A stretch of 64,000 bases of DNA. Origin: Paenibacillus sp. MMS20-IR301 (GTDB lineage: Bacteria > Bacillota > Bacilli > Paenibacillales > Paenibacillaceae). Below are positions 51,511 to 60,742 of the stretch, piece by piece. The stretch is from NCBI RefSeq assembly GCF_032302195.1, contig NZ_CP135275.1, positions 2,728,001 to 2,792,000 on the forward strand, read 5' to 3'. Position 1 is the stretch's first letter, and the number at the start of each line of letters is the position of its first letter. Position numbers and translations under genes: made by a program. The notes under the pieces were generated by a model. That model worked only from the letters and a program-made list of their open reading frames with translations, had not been told where the DNA came from and did not search any database.

Positions 51511-53337
51511 CTATTTTTTAAGATGATAAGGCACGGTGGTTACAATCACATCACTGCGGAACAGCAGATGCGCGCGGATCAGCAGGCTGGATTGGTTATG
51601 AAGGATATTATGCCAGCCCTTCTTCGGAATAAACTGCGGAATAATTACCGTTACCCGATGATTTAAGTCTGCCGCCTTCCACTGGATCGTATCGATAAAT
51701 TTGGTCAACGGCTGGATGATGCTCCGGTATGGCGTGTATAGCGTCACCAGCCGTACATCCGGCTGCCATTTCTGCCACTTCTCCTCAAAGGCCGCCTCAT
51801 CCTCCCTTTCAAAAGGTACATACACGGCAATAATTTGCTGCGGGGACAGAGACTTCGCATATTCCAGAGAGTTGTTTACCACATGGGTGATTCCGGCAAC
51901 CGGCACGATAATTACATTGCCCTCAATCTTGACCGTTTCCTCACAGGTGGAGATGCGAAGCTGGTCAGCTACGGCCTCGTAATGCTTATGGATGCGGTGG
52001 AACACCAGCAGCAGAATCGGCAGGAAGACGAATACCGGCCATACCTGCGTGAATTTGGTCAGGAAGAACATCATGGTCACGATAAAGCTGATCAGCGCCC
52101 CCACCGTATTGATGACGAATTTCGGCATCCAGCCGGCAGGCTTCTCACGGAGCCATTTCACCATCATCCCGGTCTGGGATAAGGTAAAGGGAATGAACAC
52201 ACCGACAGCATATAACGGAATCAGCTGCTCTGTCTTCCCTTCAAACACATAAATCAGGAGCATGGAGAGCACGCCGAGAATGATGATCCCGTTCGAGTAC
52301 CCGAGCCTGTCACCCCGCATGGTGAACATCCGCGGAATGAACTTATCCTTGGCCAGATTGACAGCCAGCAGCGGAAAGGCGGAATACCCCGTATTCGCTG
52401 CCAGAATCAGGATTAAGGCCGTTGTCCCCTGGATAAAATAGTACATTACATTACGCCCGAAGGTCTGCTCTGCAATCTGTGAGACGACCGTAACATCACC
52501 CCGGGGGGCAATTCCATAATAATATGCCAGTGTAACTATGCCGGTGAACAATACAGCAAGCAAAGTGCCCATGGCCGTAAGTGTTTTGGCGGCATTGGAG
52601 GCTTCCGGGCTCTTGAAGTTCGGGATGGCGTTGGAGATGGCTTCAACACCGGTGAGAGCCGAGCTTCCTGAAGAGAACGCCCGCAGCAGCAGGAACAGGC
52701 TGATGCCTGCCACCGGAGTACCGAGCGGAGTATGCAGCTCTGCCGGAACATTCCCCGTTAAGATGTTATACAGACCCGTACCAATCAGAATAAATAAGGC
52801 CAGGACGAACAGGTAGACCGGATAGGCAAGCACAGACGCTGATTCGGTCACGCCTCTTAAGTTCAGAATCGTAATCAGGAGCACGAAGACAATAGCGATG
52901 ACTACTTTATGCTCATGCAGGCCCGGAAAAGCGGAGGTGATGGCATCCGTTCCCGCCGATACACTTACCGCCACTGTCAGGATATAATCCACCAGCAGCG
53001 AGCCGCCGGCAATGAGCCCGGGGTATCTGCCCAGATTTTCCTTCGAGACCACATAAGCTCCCCCGCCGTGTGAATACGCGAAAATAATCTGCCGGTAGGA
53101 CATAATCAGTGCGGTCAACAGAACCAGTACGCCGACAGCAATCGGTATGGAATACCAGAAGGCTGCAGCGCCAATCGTAACCAGAACAATTAGGATCTGC
53201 TCCGGGCCGTACGCCACGGAAGACAAGGCATCCGAGGAGAGGATGGCTAATGCTTTCTTTTTATTAAGCTTCTGTTCCCCCAGCTCGCTGGATTTTAACG
53301 GTCTTCCGATTAAAAATCGTTTTAAAAATGAAATCAC
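51511..53337 (-). CDS. kimA: KimA-type high-affinity potassium importer
   Basis: A 608-residue APC-superfamily protein. Membrane part to about 455 begins FLIGRPLKSSELGEQKLNKK and LAILSSDALSSVAYGPEQIL, characteristic of KimA (former YdaO). The cytoplasmic C-terminal domain (about 460-608) is USP-like and forms the dimer in KimA. I start at GTG 53335-53337 because GGTGA precedes it by five bases and the length then equals the roughly 607 residues of Bacillus KimA; the frame runs 90 bases further upstream without support. No c-di-AMP riboswitch, usual for Bacillus kimA, is recognisable in the gap upstream. Confidence 0.88.
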   Translation of the reverse strand: MISFLKRFLIGRPLKSSELGEQKLNKKKALAILSSDALSSVAYGPEQILIVLVTIGAAAFWYSIPIAVGVLVLLTALIMSYRQIIFAYSHGGGAYVVSKENLGRYPGLIAGGSLLVDYILTVAVSVSAGTDAITSAFPGLHEHKVVIAIVFVLLITILNLRGVTESASVLAYPVYLFVLALFILIGTGLYNILTGNVPAELHTPLGTPVAGISLFLLLRAFSSGSSALTGVEAISNAIPNFKSPEASNAAKTLTAMGTLLAVLFTGIVTLAYYYGIAPRGDVTVVSQIAEQTFGRNVMYYFIQGTTALILILAANTGYSAFPLLAVNLAKDKFIPRMFTMRGDRLGYSNGIIILGVLSMLLIYVFEGKTEQLIPLYAVGVFIPFTLSQTGMMVKWLREKPAGWMPKFVINTVGALISFIVTMMFFLTKFTQVWPVFVFLPILLLVFHRIHKHYEAVADQLRISTCEETVKIEGNVIIVPVAGITHVVNNSLEYAKSLSPQQIIAVYVPFEREDEAAFEEKWQKWQPDVRLVTLYTPYRSIIQPLTKFIDTIQWKAADLNHRVTVIIPQFIPKKGWHNILHNQSSLLIRAHLLFRSDVIVTTVPYHLKK

Positions 53338-53553
53338 AGGTTTCACCACTCGTTTTTTATTTATGTCGCTTATTCTGAAAGACCTGACAAAGGTCTCATT
53401 TTGCTGAAAGTATACCATTCCCCTCATTAATTTCGTGTTAGGGTTTCAGCGGCAACATTAAGATTGCATTAAGATGATGTGTAAAACGGGACAGGACCGC
53501 TTATAATGTAAGCGAAATCTAAAAATCTGCAGAGGAACTGGAGGCTGAGTACA

Positions 53554-53901
53554 ATGATCATAGGGTTCGGAGGCGTATTCTGGAGAACCGGAAATCTTGA
53601 AGCTGTGAAGCAGTGGTACAATCAAGCGCTCAAGCTGGATATCGGGGACTGGAACGGCACAATGATTCAGCCGCAGCCGGGCAATCAAACGATTTTCACT
53701 TTATTTGCGGAAGATGACCGCTATTTCCCTGCCGGGCAGCAGGTCATGTTAAATTTCCAGGTAGCGGATCTGAAAGAGACGCTCAGGCATTTGGAAGAAA
53801 TCGGCGTACCGCTTGCCAAGGAGCAGGAAATTAGTGAATACGGCAAGTTTGCGTGGATTGAAGATCCGGAGGGAAGGCTGATCGAGCTCTGGGAGAAGTG
53901 A
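53554..53901 (+). CDS. VOC (glyoxalase/bleomycin resistance) family protein
   Basis: A 115-residue protein of the vicinal oxygen chelate fold: GVFWRTGNLEAVKQWYNQAL opens the first module and FAWIEDPEGRLIELWEK closes the second, with the metal-ligand Glu in IELWE. The substrate is unknown. GGAGG sits nine bases before ATG, and a TATAAT at about 53502 could be its -10 element. It ends at a strong bidirectional terminator. Confidence 0.88.
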   Translation: MIIGFGGVFWRTGNLEAVKQWYNQALKLDIGDWNGTMIQPQPGNQTIFTLFAEDDRYFPAGQQVMLNFQVADLKETLRHLEEIGVPLAKEQEISEYGKFAWIEDPEGRLIELWEK

Positions 53902-53930
53902 CAGACTGAGGCACCTTGGCTGTTAGGCGC

Positions 53931-53974
53931 AGCAAGCCCATCCCGCTTCTTGTAATAGAACGGGTGGGCTTGCT
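53931..53974. terminator. Bidirectional terminator between the VOC gene and floT
   Basis: AGCAAGCCCA.CCCG..TTCT pairs with AGAA.CGGG.TGGGCTTGCT around a TGTAAT loop. The genes on both sides converge here. Confidence 0.8.
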
Positions 53975-53995
53975 GGCAGGACAATAAGAATGGCT

Positions 53996-55426
53996 CTACT
54001 CTTTATTCCGCCCGAGCAGACCGCTGAGTGCTTCCGTCACATTCATGCCTGTGAGTGACTGGGTCAGCTCCGGAACCTGGGCCATTATTTTGGCGATATC
54101 GCCGGTAATCTTGTTCACTCCAGATGATGCGCCGTCCTGGGAGATCACAGTAATCTTATCGACCTTAGCCAGCGGGGAAGCAATCTTCTCAGCGAGCTCC
54201 GGCAGAATCTTCAGGAATTCCACAGTGAGCGCCGCCTGGGTGAACTGTTTGTACGCTTCCGCTTTTTTCTCCAGCGCCCCTGCCTCTGCGGCCCCGGACA
54301 GCTGCACGATCTCCGCGTTCGCTTTCCCCTTTGCCAGTTCAGCTTCTGCCGTAGCCAGCCCGCGTTTGGTTGTTGCGGCTGCCTCTGCCTCCGCCTCCAG
54401 AATCTGCCGCTGCTTGGCGGCTTCCGCCCGCATAATCACTGCCTGATTCTCCGCCTGCGCCGGCTTAATGACCGTTGCCTCCAGCTCCTTCTGCCGCAGC
54501 TCCACTTCGATCTCACGGACTGTGCGGTTCGCTTCCGCTTCCATCTGCGTGATCTTGACCTGCTCGGTCACGAGCGACTGGCGGATCTTATTCTGCTGAA
54601 GCTCATAGGCAAGGTCAGCCTGCGCCTTCTTCACTTCGGTCTCCAGCTTAAAGTCCGCCTGCTTAATATTCAATTCCTTTTCAAACTGTGATTCCTTGGC
54701 CCGCGCGGCGGTTCCCGCCTCGATGGTCGCCTGATGCGCATTGGCCTTGGCAATCGAGGATTCCTTCTCGGCTTCAGCCTGCTTGATCTGAATATCACGT
54801 TCGGCTTCGGCCCGGGCGATGCTGGCATCACGGCGGATACGCTCAATCTCCGGAACCCCCATATTGTCGATATACCCTTTATCATCAGTAATCTTCTTGA
54901 TGGTAAAGCTGACGACCTCAAGCCCCATCTTGTCAAGGTCCTCTGAGCAGGTCTCCCGCATCTTGCTGTTGATCTCATCGGGAGTCTTGAGGATCGATTC
55001 AACCGTCAATTGCCCGATCAGCCCGCGCAGATGGCCTTCCACGGAATGAAGGATGATCGTCTCGCGGTCCTCTTCCGGGCGGTCGATGAACTGCTCGCTG
55101 GCGGTCAGAATCGCCGTCGGATCACTCTTGATCTTGATCTGGGCTACCGCCTCCAGATTCAGCTTAATGCCCTGCCGTGAGAACATCGCCTGCGCCGGGA
55201 TGACATCAAAGCTCATCAGCATCATCGAGATGGTTTTGTTATTCTGGAAGCCGGGGATGACGAAGGTCCCGCCGCCCTGGACCACTCTTTTGCCGCCTAG
55301 GCCGAAGACAATCATTGCCTGGTTGGGCGGTACCTTTTTATAAGCGTTCACGATACTGAACAGAGCCAGCAGAATTATTGCCGTGATTGCTGCGATTACA
55401 TACAGAATGACCATTTCATCCGACAC
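53996..55426 (-). CDS. floT: Flotillin FloT
   Basis: A 476-residue flotillin. One N-terminal membrane-inserting segment (residues 5-27) is followed by the SPFH/PHB domain (to about 200: GGKRVVQGGGTFVIPGFQ) and a long coiled coil rich in Glu-Ala (about 205-390), then the C-terminal GVNKITGDIAKIMAQVPELT. FloT organises functional membrane microdomains. It follows the NfeD-type yuaF gene by 10 bases, the same order as in Bacillus subtilis, where the pair answers to cell-envelope stress. Confidence 0.93.
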   Translation of the reverse strand: MSDEMVILYVIAAITAIILLALFSIVNAYKKVPPNQAMIVFGLGGKRVVQGGGTFVIPGFQNNKTISMMLMSFDVIPAQAMFSRQGIKLNLEAVAQIKIKSDPTAILTASEQFIDRPEEDRETIILHSVEGHLRGLIGQLTVESILKTPDEINSKMRETCSEDLDKMGLEVVSFTIKKITDDKGYIDNMGVPEIERIRRDASIARAEAERDIQIKQAEAEKESSIAKANAHQATIEAGTAARAKESQFEKELNIKQADFKLETEVKKAQADLAYELQQNKIRQSLVTEQVKITQMEAEANRTVREIEVELRQKELEATVIKPAQAENQAVIMRAEAAKQRQILEAEAEAAATTKRGLATAEAELAKGKANAEIVQLSGAAEAGALEKKAEAYKQFTQAALTVEFLKILPELAEKIASPLAKVDKITVISQDGASSGVNKITGDIAKIMAQVPELTQSLTGMNVTEALSGLLGRNKE

Positions 55427-55436
55427 TCCCCATACA

Positions 55437-55961
55437 TTATAGTTGTTCTATTTCCCGTTCGAAGAACGCGACTGCCGCCAGCCCTTTATCCACCTGCAAA
55501 ATAATGACCCGGTCGCCCTTAACAAGCTGCTGGCCGCTGTCTGCCCGTACACCGATAGAGCGCATGGTGCCGTGCTGCACATATTTCATCTCCCCGACTG
55601 CGCCATCCGCCGCCGCAATACTGATATATCCGAGCAGTCCGGCCGGATCATACTCCAGCTCATTCATGCTGCTGTCATAACGGTTCATCACCCGGGCCAG
55701 CACCGCATACATCAGACAGCCGGTCAGCAGGGCAATGAGCGAGCAGACCAGAATTACCGCAGTAAGCTGCATAGCACTGAACCTGGTAAGCGTATAGCCC
55801 GTGCCGCCCCAGACCGCGACAAACACCATCACCGGGAGTACAGGCACGAAGCCCGGCCCTCCGGCATCACCGGCGCCTGCACCTCCATGCAGATGACCGC
55901 CCAGGCCATGTCCGTGTATTCCGCCGCTGAGCAGCAGGAGCAGCCCCACCCAGAAGCACAC
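55437..55961 (-). CDS. yuaF: NfeD-like membrane protein (YuaF)
   Basis: About 174 residues: an N-terminal hydrophobic segment, a Gly/His-rich external loop (GGIHGHGLGGHLHGGAGAG), two further membrane segments (to about 90), then an OB-fold of the NfeD type (LLGYISIAAADGAVGEMKYV; VKGDRVIILQVD). It partners the flotillin. The start is uncertain. GTG at 55959-55961 has no ribosome site nearby, whereas GGGAGGG (55985-55991) is about 24 bases upstream and would fit a non-standard ATC start at 55977-55979 that lengthens the first membrane segment. Confidence 0.85.
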   Translation of the reverse strand: MCFWVGLLLLLSGGIHGHGLGGHLHGGAGAGDAGGPGFVPVLPVMVFVAVWGGTGYTLTRFSAMQLTAVILVCSLIALLTGCLMYAVLARVMNRYDSSMNELEYDPAGLLGYISIAAADGAVGEMKYVQHGTMRSIGVRADSGQQLVKGDRVIILQVDKGLAAVAFFEREIEQL

Positions 55962-56038
55962 GATAAATACAGTAGTGATAAGGATCCCTCCCTTTACCTG
56001 TGAACATTTACTTTCAGATGAACAGAATTTTATTGGTT

Positions 56039-56067
56039 GTTATAAGAATTTGCTTCATTAATTACAA
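56039..56067 (-). promoter_or_regulatory. Vegetative promoter of yuaF-floT
   Basis: Read leftward, TTGTAA (56062-56067), 17-base spacer, TATAAC (56039-56044). A SigW-type promoter (TGAAAC with CGTA), used by Bacillus subtilis for this operon, was looked for and not found. Confidence 0.5.
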
Positions 56068-56094
56068 ACTGCTTCCCCTCCCTCAATGCACAGC

Positions 56095-56410
56095 AAAAAG
56101 ACCACAGAAGCAGCAGGGCTATCCGTGGTCAGTTACTCGATCATGGCGCTCATCCTCTCTCTTCGGGGCTTGCGGGGTTCACCCGTTCCACTGCTGGAAT
56201 TCAGCCGCTTGAGAACAGCTATATTTGATTTTCGTTGCTGATTGAATCTTACGCCTGCGGCAATACAATGTAAAACACCCCGGATGGCAAAAGAAGCTAA
56301 ATAATGCCATTCCACCATGGATGTAAACGCATTCTTAAGCTTTGCTCTTAAGCGCCCGGTGATTTACTCCGTGCTGCTCCGTTTCTCGCATTCACAGCCG
56401 ATTTATAGGC
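56095..56410 (-). other. Orphan transcript candidate with its own terminator (small RNA or small gene)
   Basis: The 511-base gap 55962-56472 contains more than promoters. Read leftward, GACCAC (56125-56130) pairs with GTGGTC (56100-56105), followed by TTTTT: a terminator with no recognised gene before it. A TTGTTG/TATAAA promoter-like pair (16-base spacer, -10 near 56402-56407) lies about 300 bases upstream. In between is a 61-codon frame (56133-56318) ending in a Lys/Arg-rich segment, without a ribosome site, and a GC-rich fold around GGGTGAACCCCGCAAGCCCC. It matches no riboswitch class I know. Confidence 0.35.
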
Positions 56411-56472
56411 ATTGTTGTATTTACAACAATTATTATGATGTGTATACTTTTATGTGATCTCATTTTAGAGGA

Positions 56473-57108
56473 ATGGACGGAGCCCTTTTGCCAAAATCCC
56501 GTATAGCAACCTTTGCCGTATTCAGCGGCGGAATCATCATCTTGACCTTCGGCGTAGCGCTAACCATCCTTGCTGACCTGGGCACCTCACCGTTTGATGC
56601 CCTGTTAGTCGGCCTGTCCGAGCATGTCGGTCTGACCGTCGGCAGCTGGGAGGTGCTGATTGCCTGCCTCCTGATCGGATGCAACGCCTGCTTATCCAGA
56701 CAAAGACCGGAAATGCTGGGGCTGATCACCGCTTTTATTACCGGGCTGGGCATAGATATGTGGATCTTCCTGCTGCACAAGCTGATTGAGCCTGATCTGT
56801 GGATCAGCCAAGCTGCCGCCTTCGCTCTGGGCATGGTTACCATTGGTTTAGGAACAGCGGTATATTTGCGCGCAAATTTCGCACCGATTCCTATAGACCG
56901 GCTGACCTTAGTCCTGCTGAAGATTACTAAGCTCAATATTCTGTATACCCGGACGATTATCTACCTGGTGTTCTTGCTGGCCGCTCTTCTGTTCCATGGC
57001 CCTATCGGCGCCGGTACCGTGCTTACGGTCTGCTTAGGCGGTGTAATTCTGAAGTACTGGATGTCCGTTACAGAGAAAGGCCTGGGGCGGTTATTGCCCC
57101 AAGCCTGA
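56473..57108 (+). CDS. YczE-like integral membrane protein
   Basis: A 211-residue protein with five or six membrane segments. Blocks such as GVALTILADLGTSPFDALLVGLS and GTAVYLRANFAPIPIDRL are typical of the YczE/YitT-related membrane protein family, function unknown. The ATG at 56473 touches its GAGGA site; a TTG at 56488 with GGAG five bases upstream is an equally good start. It converges on the metallo-hydrolase gene with a 17-base gap. Confidence 0.8.
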   Translation: MDGALLPKSRIATFAVFSGGIIILTFGVALTILADLGTSPFDALLVGLSEHVGLTVGSWEVLIACLLIGCNACLSRQRPEMLGLITAFITGLGIDMWIFLLHKLIEPDLWISQAAAFALGMVTIGLGTAVYLRANFAPIPIDRLTLVLLKITKLNILYTRTIIYLVFLLAALLFHGPIGAGTVLTVCLGGVILKYWMSVTEKGLGRLLPQA

Positions 57109-57125
57109 ATCTTACGGTAACTTCT

Positions 57126-57959
57126 TCAATGGCTGTTAAAGATTTTATTAACATCGTAAATGATATTCCCTGTCCCGCCATCCAGGCGGTTAAAGTTCTC
57201 ATCTACAGCTTTAGCAATACAGGCTGTATATTCCATAAATTCGAAAGGGATATCATCTGTCTGCCGGTCCATAATTTCGCCGCACAGATTGACGAGCTCC
57301 TCCAGGATCAGGGCGGGAGCCTCGCCCAGATGATGGCACAGATAGACCTGATCGAACTTCCCGGCCGTCTTGGAAGCCAGACTTATCATAGAATTCCTGT
57401 AGCTTTCTACAGAGCTTGAATGCTTATCGAACAGAAAGGTGGAGCGGTTGCCCGCATCCCCCAGAATCAGGGTCCGCTCTTCTTCAATTAACACAGCCAT
57501 CGTACCGGGTGTATGCCCGGCTGCCGCGGATACTGCCAGTTGAACACCGCCGAGATCAAACCGGTCTCCGTCCCTTAGCGCAAGAAAATCCGGAAGCTCC
57601 GGCTGAACAAAGTCCAGCTTCCGGATCTCGGCAAGCTCCAGGCCCAGCGTCATCGCCATATACTCCTGCCTTACCTGCAGTGCCTGATGCTCCAGATAAA
57701 CAGCGACATCTGCCAGATTCATATATACTTTTGCAAACTCCGGAGCACCCATAGCATGATCCACATGTCCGTGTGTCAGCAGAACAGTGAGCGGCTTGGA
57801 AGTAAGGCTCTCCACGAACGCTCTTAAGCTTCCAACACCAAGGCAGGTGTCTACTAAGACGGCCTCCCTCTCTCCCTCAATGAGATACATATATTCTTTG
57901 CTCATGCTTGTAATTCTGGTTACATGCCGGGAAATCTTCTCCGCTGAATAATAATTCAT
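57126..57959 (-). CDS. MBL-fold metallo-hydrolase in the rhamnosidase operon
   Basis: A 277-residue metallo-beta-lactamase-fold enzyme: zinc motif LLTHGHVDHAMG (His63, His65, Asp67, His68), a further His in AAGHTPGTMAVL, Asp in LILGDAGN and a late His in LCHHLGEAPA. The reaction is unknown. It begins nine bases after the GH78 stop with AGGAG upstream, so it belongs to the rhamnosidase operon; it might hydrolyse a lactone or ester released from the plant substrate, which is inference. Confidence 0.87.
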   Translation of the reverse strand: MNYYSAEKISRHVTRITSMSKEYMYLIEGEREAVLVDTCLGVGSLRAFVESLTSKPLTVLLTHGHVDHAMGAPEFAKVYMNLADVAVYLEHQALQVRQEYMAMTLGLELAEIRKLDFVQPELPDFLALRDGDRFDLGGVQLAVSAAAGHTPGTMAVLIEEERTLILGDAGNRSTFLFDKHSSSVESYRNSMISLASKTAGKFDQVYLCHHLGEAPALILEELVNLCGEIMDRQTDDIPFEFMEYTACIAKAVDENFNRLDGGTGNIIYDVNKIFNSH

Positions 57960-57968
57960 AACATACTC

Positions 57969-60719
57969 CTATTCCTGAAGCTTGAGGATTTCTTGTGCAG
58001 CCAGCTCTATATCTCCGCGCGTAATCCCGAAAAACTCCATCTTCGCTAATGTATTCAGGGAATGTGTTGTTCCGTCAATATCATCTAACGGGAGAAACTG
58101 GAAAATACCCGGCAGGATCCGCTGGAGAATCTCCAGTGCCCGTTCATTACGGACCAGCTCTGCCAAAGGGCTGTTCATCGAAAATAAATTACGGAAATCC
58201 TTCAGCGGCTGATACGTAAGCTCGTGGACTCCCGGACCCAGCAGAATAACACCTCCGGTATATTCAGGCAAGTGGACCTCCGCGCTGCAGGCAAATGGAA
58301 CCTCGAAGCGGACCGCCACACTTCCATCGCTCTGTACCTTCCACTCTGAGCCGTAAGTCCCGCAGACAGAATCATATACCACCTTGAAAGTCTTGAATTT
58401 ACGGTTAATTTGCGGTGCGAATCTTACCTTTTTGAATCCGGGTGCAAGCGGCACCAGTCCGCCCAGATTTCTGTACAGATATTCAACGATGGAGCCATAT
58501 GCGTAATGATTCAGGGAATTCATCAGCGTTCCGCTGATTGTCCCGTCCGGCAGCACTGAATTCCAGCGTTCCCAGACCGTTGTTGCCCCTAAGTTAACAC
58601 AGTACAGCCAGCTCGGGTACTCTTCCTGCAGCAGAAAATTCAGCGCTTCCTCCTCCATGCCGTTCTCCGCCAGCACCCGGCATAATACCGGAGCCCCTAC
58701 GAAGCCGCTGGTAAGCTTATAACAATCCTTATACAACCGTTCACGCAGACCTTCAATCAGCTTCGGTTTATCGTGATAGATTCCGAAGTTCAAGGCCACA
58801 AGGTAGCCGGTCTGTGTATCTATGCTCAATCGGCCTGTGGAGGTAAAGTACTCCGCAAGAATAGCTGATTTGATCTTCTCCGCTAAACTGCCGTATTCTC
58901 CGGCAAGGTAACTTTTACCCAGAATTTCTGCAGCCTCAGCAACCAGACGGACCGATTCATAGTAATAACAGGAGCTGATGAAGTAATCATCTGTGCCGCC
59001 CTTGAAGCTCTGAGGGGATCTGCCGTCCTGAGCCAGCCAGTCCCCTATCTGAGCTCCGAAATTATACAGATACCTCTGGCCGCGCTGTTTGTCTTCGCCG
59101 GTAATATAATCCGCCCAATCCTTCATCATTGGAAAATGCTGCTCCAGCAGTTCCCTGTCGCCGTAATGCCGGTATAATACCATCGGCAGGAAGGTTCCTA
59201 TATCTCCCCATACACTGCAGGCTATTGGTGGCCCAAAAACCGGAATGAATGCCGGAATGATTCCTTTATGCTTCTGCTGCTCGGTTCTCAGGTCATGGAT
59301 AAACTTGCGGTAGAACGCCCGGGTATCCATGTTGTATGAAGCGGTTCCGGCAAACACCTGTGCATCTCCTGTCCAGGCAAGCCGTTCATCCCGCTGCGGG
59401 CAATCTGTAGGGAAGTCAATGAAATTCGATTTTTGCCCCCAGAGTGCATTCTGGTACAACCGGTTGATCTTCTCATTGGACGTTTCGATGAATCCGCTAG
59501 TGTCCAGGTCAGAGTAAATAATCTTCGCAACAATATCAGTTACGGCCAGCACACCGGTCCACCCGGTGACCCGGACGTATCGGAAGCCGAAAAAAGTAAA
59601 CCGGGGTCTGACCTTTTCAGCAGAGCCGCCTGAAATATATACGTATTGGGATTTCGCCGAACGATAGTTATCATTGTAGAAATTACTGTTTTGCAGAATT
59701 TCACCGAAATCGAAGACCAGCTCTGTCCCGCGGGGAAAGGTATTCGTAAATTCAATGAAGCCGGACAGATTCTGGCCCATATCAAGCACCGTCTCCCCGG
59801 CCGGAGTATGGATGATCCGTTCGGGATAACGTTCCTCCTTCACTTTGACCGGCAGACTGTACCGGCTGACCAGCTTGCTTGTATCCAGATTCATTACACG
59901 CACCGGCTTCTCGGGATTCCCCTGATCATTCCAGAGGCAGCGGTTCAGAATCTCTCCGTCATAGATATCACTTAATTCCAGGTCAGAGCCCAGATAACTC
60001 CAGCTCTCATCGGTCTTTATCACCTCGACCTCACCGCTCTGACCGGTGATATGGAGCTCAGCAATACAGGCGAATTCACTGCCGAAGTTCTCCTGCAGCC
60101 CTCCCAGTCCGAAACGCCCCTTATACCAGCCGTTGCCGAGCATAATGTCAATTGAATTGTTTTCCGTCAGCAGGCCGGTGACATCATAGGTCTGATATTG
60201 AATCTCCGTATGATAATCGCTGTACAGCGGAGCCAGATATTCATCGCCTGCCTTATGAGAATTAATCATAACCTCATACAATCCGAGTCCTGTTATATAC
60301 AGGCGTGCGCTGTGCACCGGACCTCGTAGGGAAAACCTGCGCCGGAAAATGGGATGATAATGATCCTCTGCCTGTGTGCCGATCCAATCTGCTGTCCAGG
60401 CCTGATCCATCTTGCCCGTTTCAAAGAACGCATTGCGGCTGACAGCTATTTCACCCTCATCAGTCTCCATTTCAACCCTGTAATAATATCTGGTCATAGG
60501 CTGGCAGGTCAGCTGCAGCTGTTCTCCCGCAGAATTCAAAGTCTCACCTTCTTGCACAAGAAGCAGGGTATCAAAGGTATCGCTCAAGCTGACTTCTATT
60601 TTGGCTCTTTTCTGTCTTTTCGCGCTGGACTCTCTCACCTTCCATGAACACTTCAGAGTGTCGTAAGCGAACCCTACCGGGTTCTCTACACCGTTTATTC
60701 TTAAATCCATCACTTTCAT
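57969..60719 (-). CDS. Alpha-L-rhamnosidase (GH78)
   Basis: A 916-residue enzyme with the GH78 layout: N-terminal beta domains (LRINGVENPVGFAYDTLKCS; TADWIGTQ; ITGLGLYEVMINSHKAGDE), the alpha/alpha-barrel with DFPTDCPQRDERLAWTGDAQ as catalytic region (about 425-445), and a C-terminal beta domain (MNSLNHYAYGSIVEYLYRNL; GGLVPLAPGFKKVRFAP). Beyond it are about 80 extra residues (LAELVRNERALEILQRILPG) forming a helical tail not needed for GH78. No signal peptide, so it cuts imported rhamnosides. It follows the symporter gene by 23 bases. Confidence 0.92.
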   Translation of the reverse strand: MKVMDLRINGVENPVGFAYDTLKCSWKVRESSAKRQKRAKIEVSLSDTFDTLLLVQEGETLNSAGEQLQLTCQPMTRYYYRVEMETDEGEIAVSRNAFFETGKMDQAWTADWIGTQAEDHYHPIFRRRFSLRGPVHSARLYITGLGLYEVMINSHKAGDEYLAPLYSDYHTEIQYQTYDVTGLLTENNSIDIMLGNGWYKGRFGLGGLQENFGSEFACIAELHITGQSGEVEVIKTDESWSYLGSDLELSDIYDGEILNRCLWNDQGNPEKPVRVMNLDTSKLVSRYSLPVKVKEERYPERIIHTPAGETVLDMGQNLSGFIEFTNTFPRGTELVFDFGEILQNSNFYNDNYRSAKSQYVYISGGSAEKVRPRFTFFGFRYVRVTGWTGVLAVTDIVAKIIYSDLDTSGFIETSNEKINRLYQNALWGQKSNFIDFPTDCPQRDERLAWTGDAQVFAGTASYNMDTRAFYRKFIHDLRTEQQKHKGIIPAFIPVFGPPIACSVWGDIGTFLPMVLYRHYGDRELLEQHFPMMKDWADYITGEDKQRGQRYLYNFGAQIGDWLAQDGRSPQSFKGGTDDYFISSCYYYESVRLVAEAAEILGKSYLAGEYGSLAEKIKSAILAEYFTSTGRLSIDTQTGYLVALNFGIYHDKPKLIEGLRERLYKDCYKLTSGFVGAPVLCRVLAENGMEEEALNFLLQEEYPSWLYCVNLGATTVWERWNSVLPDGTISGTLMNSLNHYAYGSIVEYLYRNLGGLVPLAPGFKKVRFAPQINRKFKTFKVVYDSVCGTYGSEWKVQSDGSVAVRFEVPFACSAEVHLPEYTGGVILLGPGVHELTYQPLKDFRNLFSMNSPLAELVRNERALEILQRILPGIFQFLPLDDIDGTTHSLNTLAKMEFFGITRGDIELAAQEILKLQE

Positions 60720-60742
60720 AACTCTTCTCCACTCCTTCTAGT

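Noticed and set aside
56000..56320. T-box or c-di-AMP riboswitch in the gap before yuaF
   Set aside because: GGGTGAACCCCGC looks superficially like T-box or ydaO pieces, but the other conserved blocks and the right gene context are missing.
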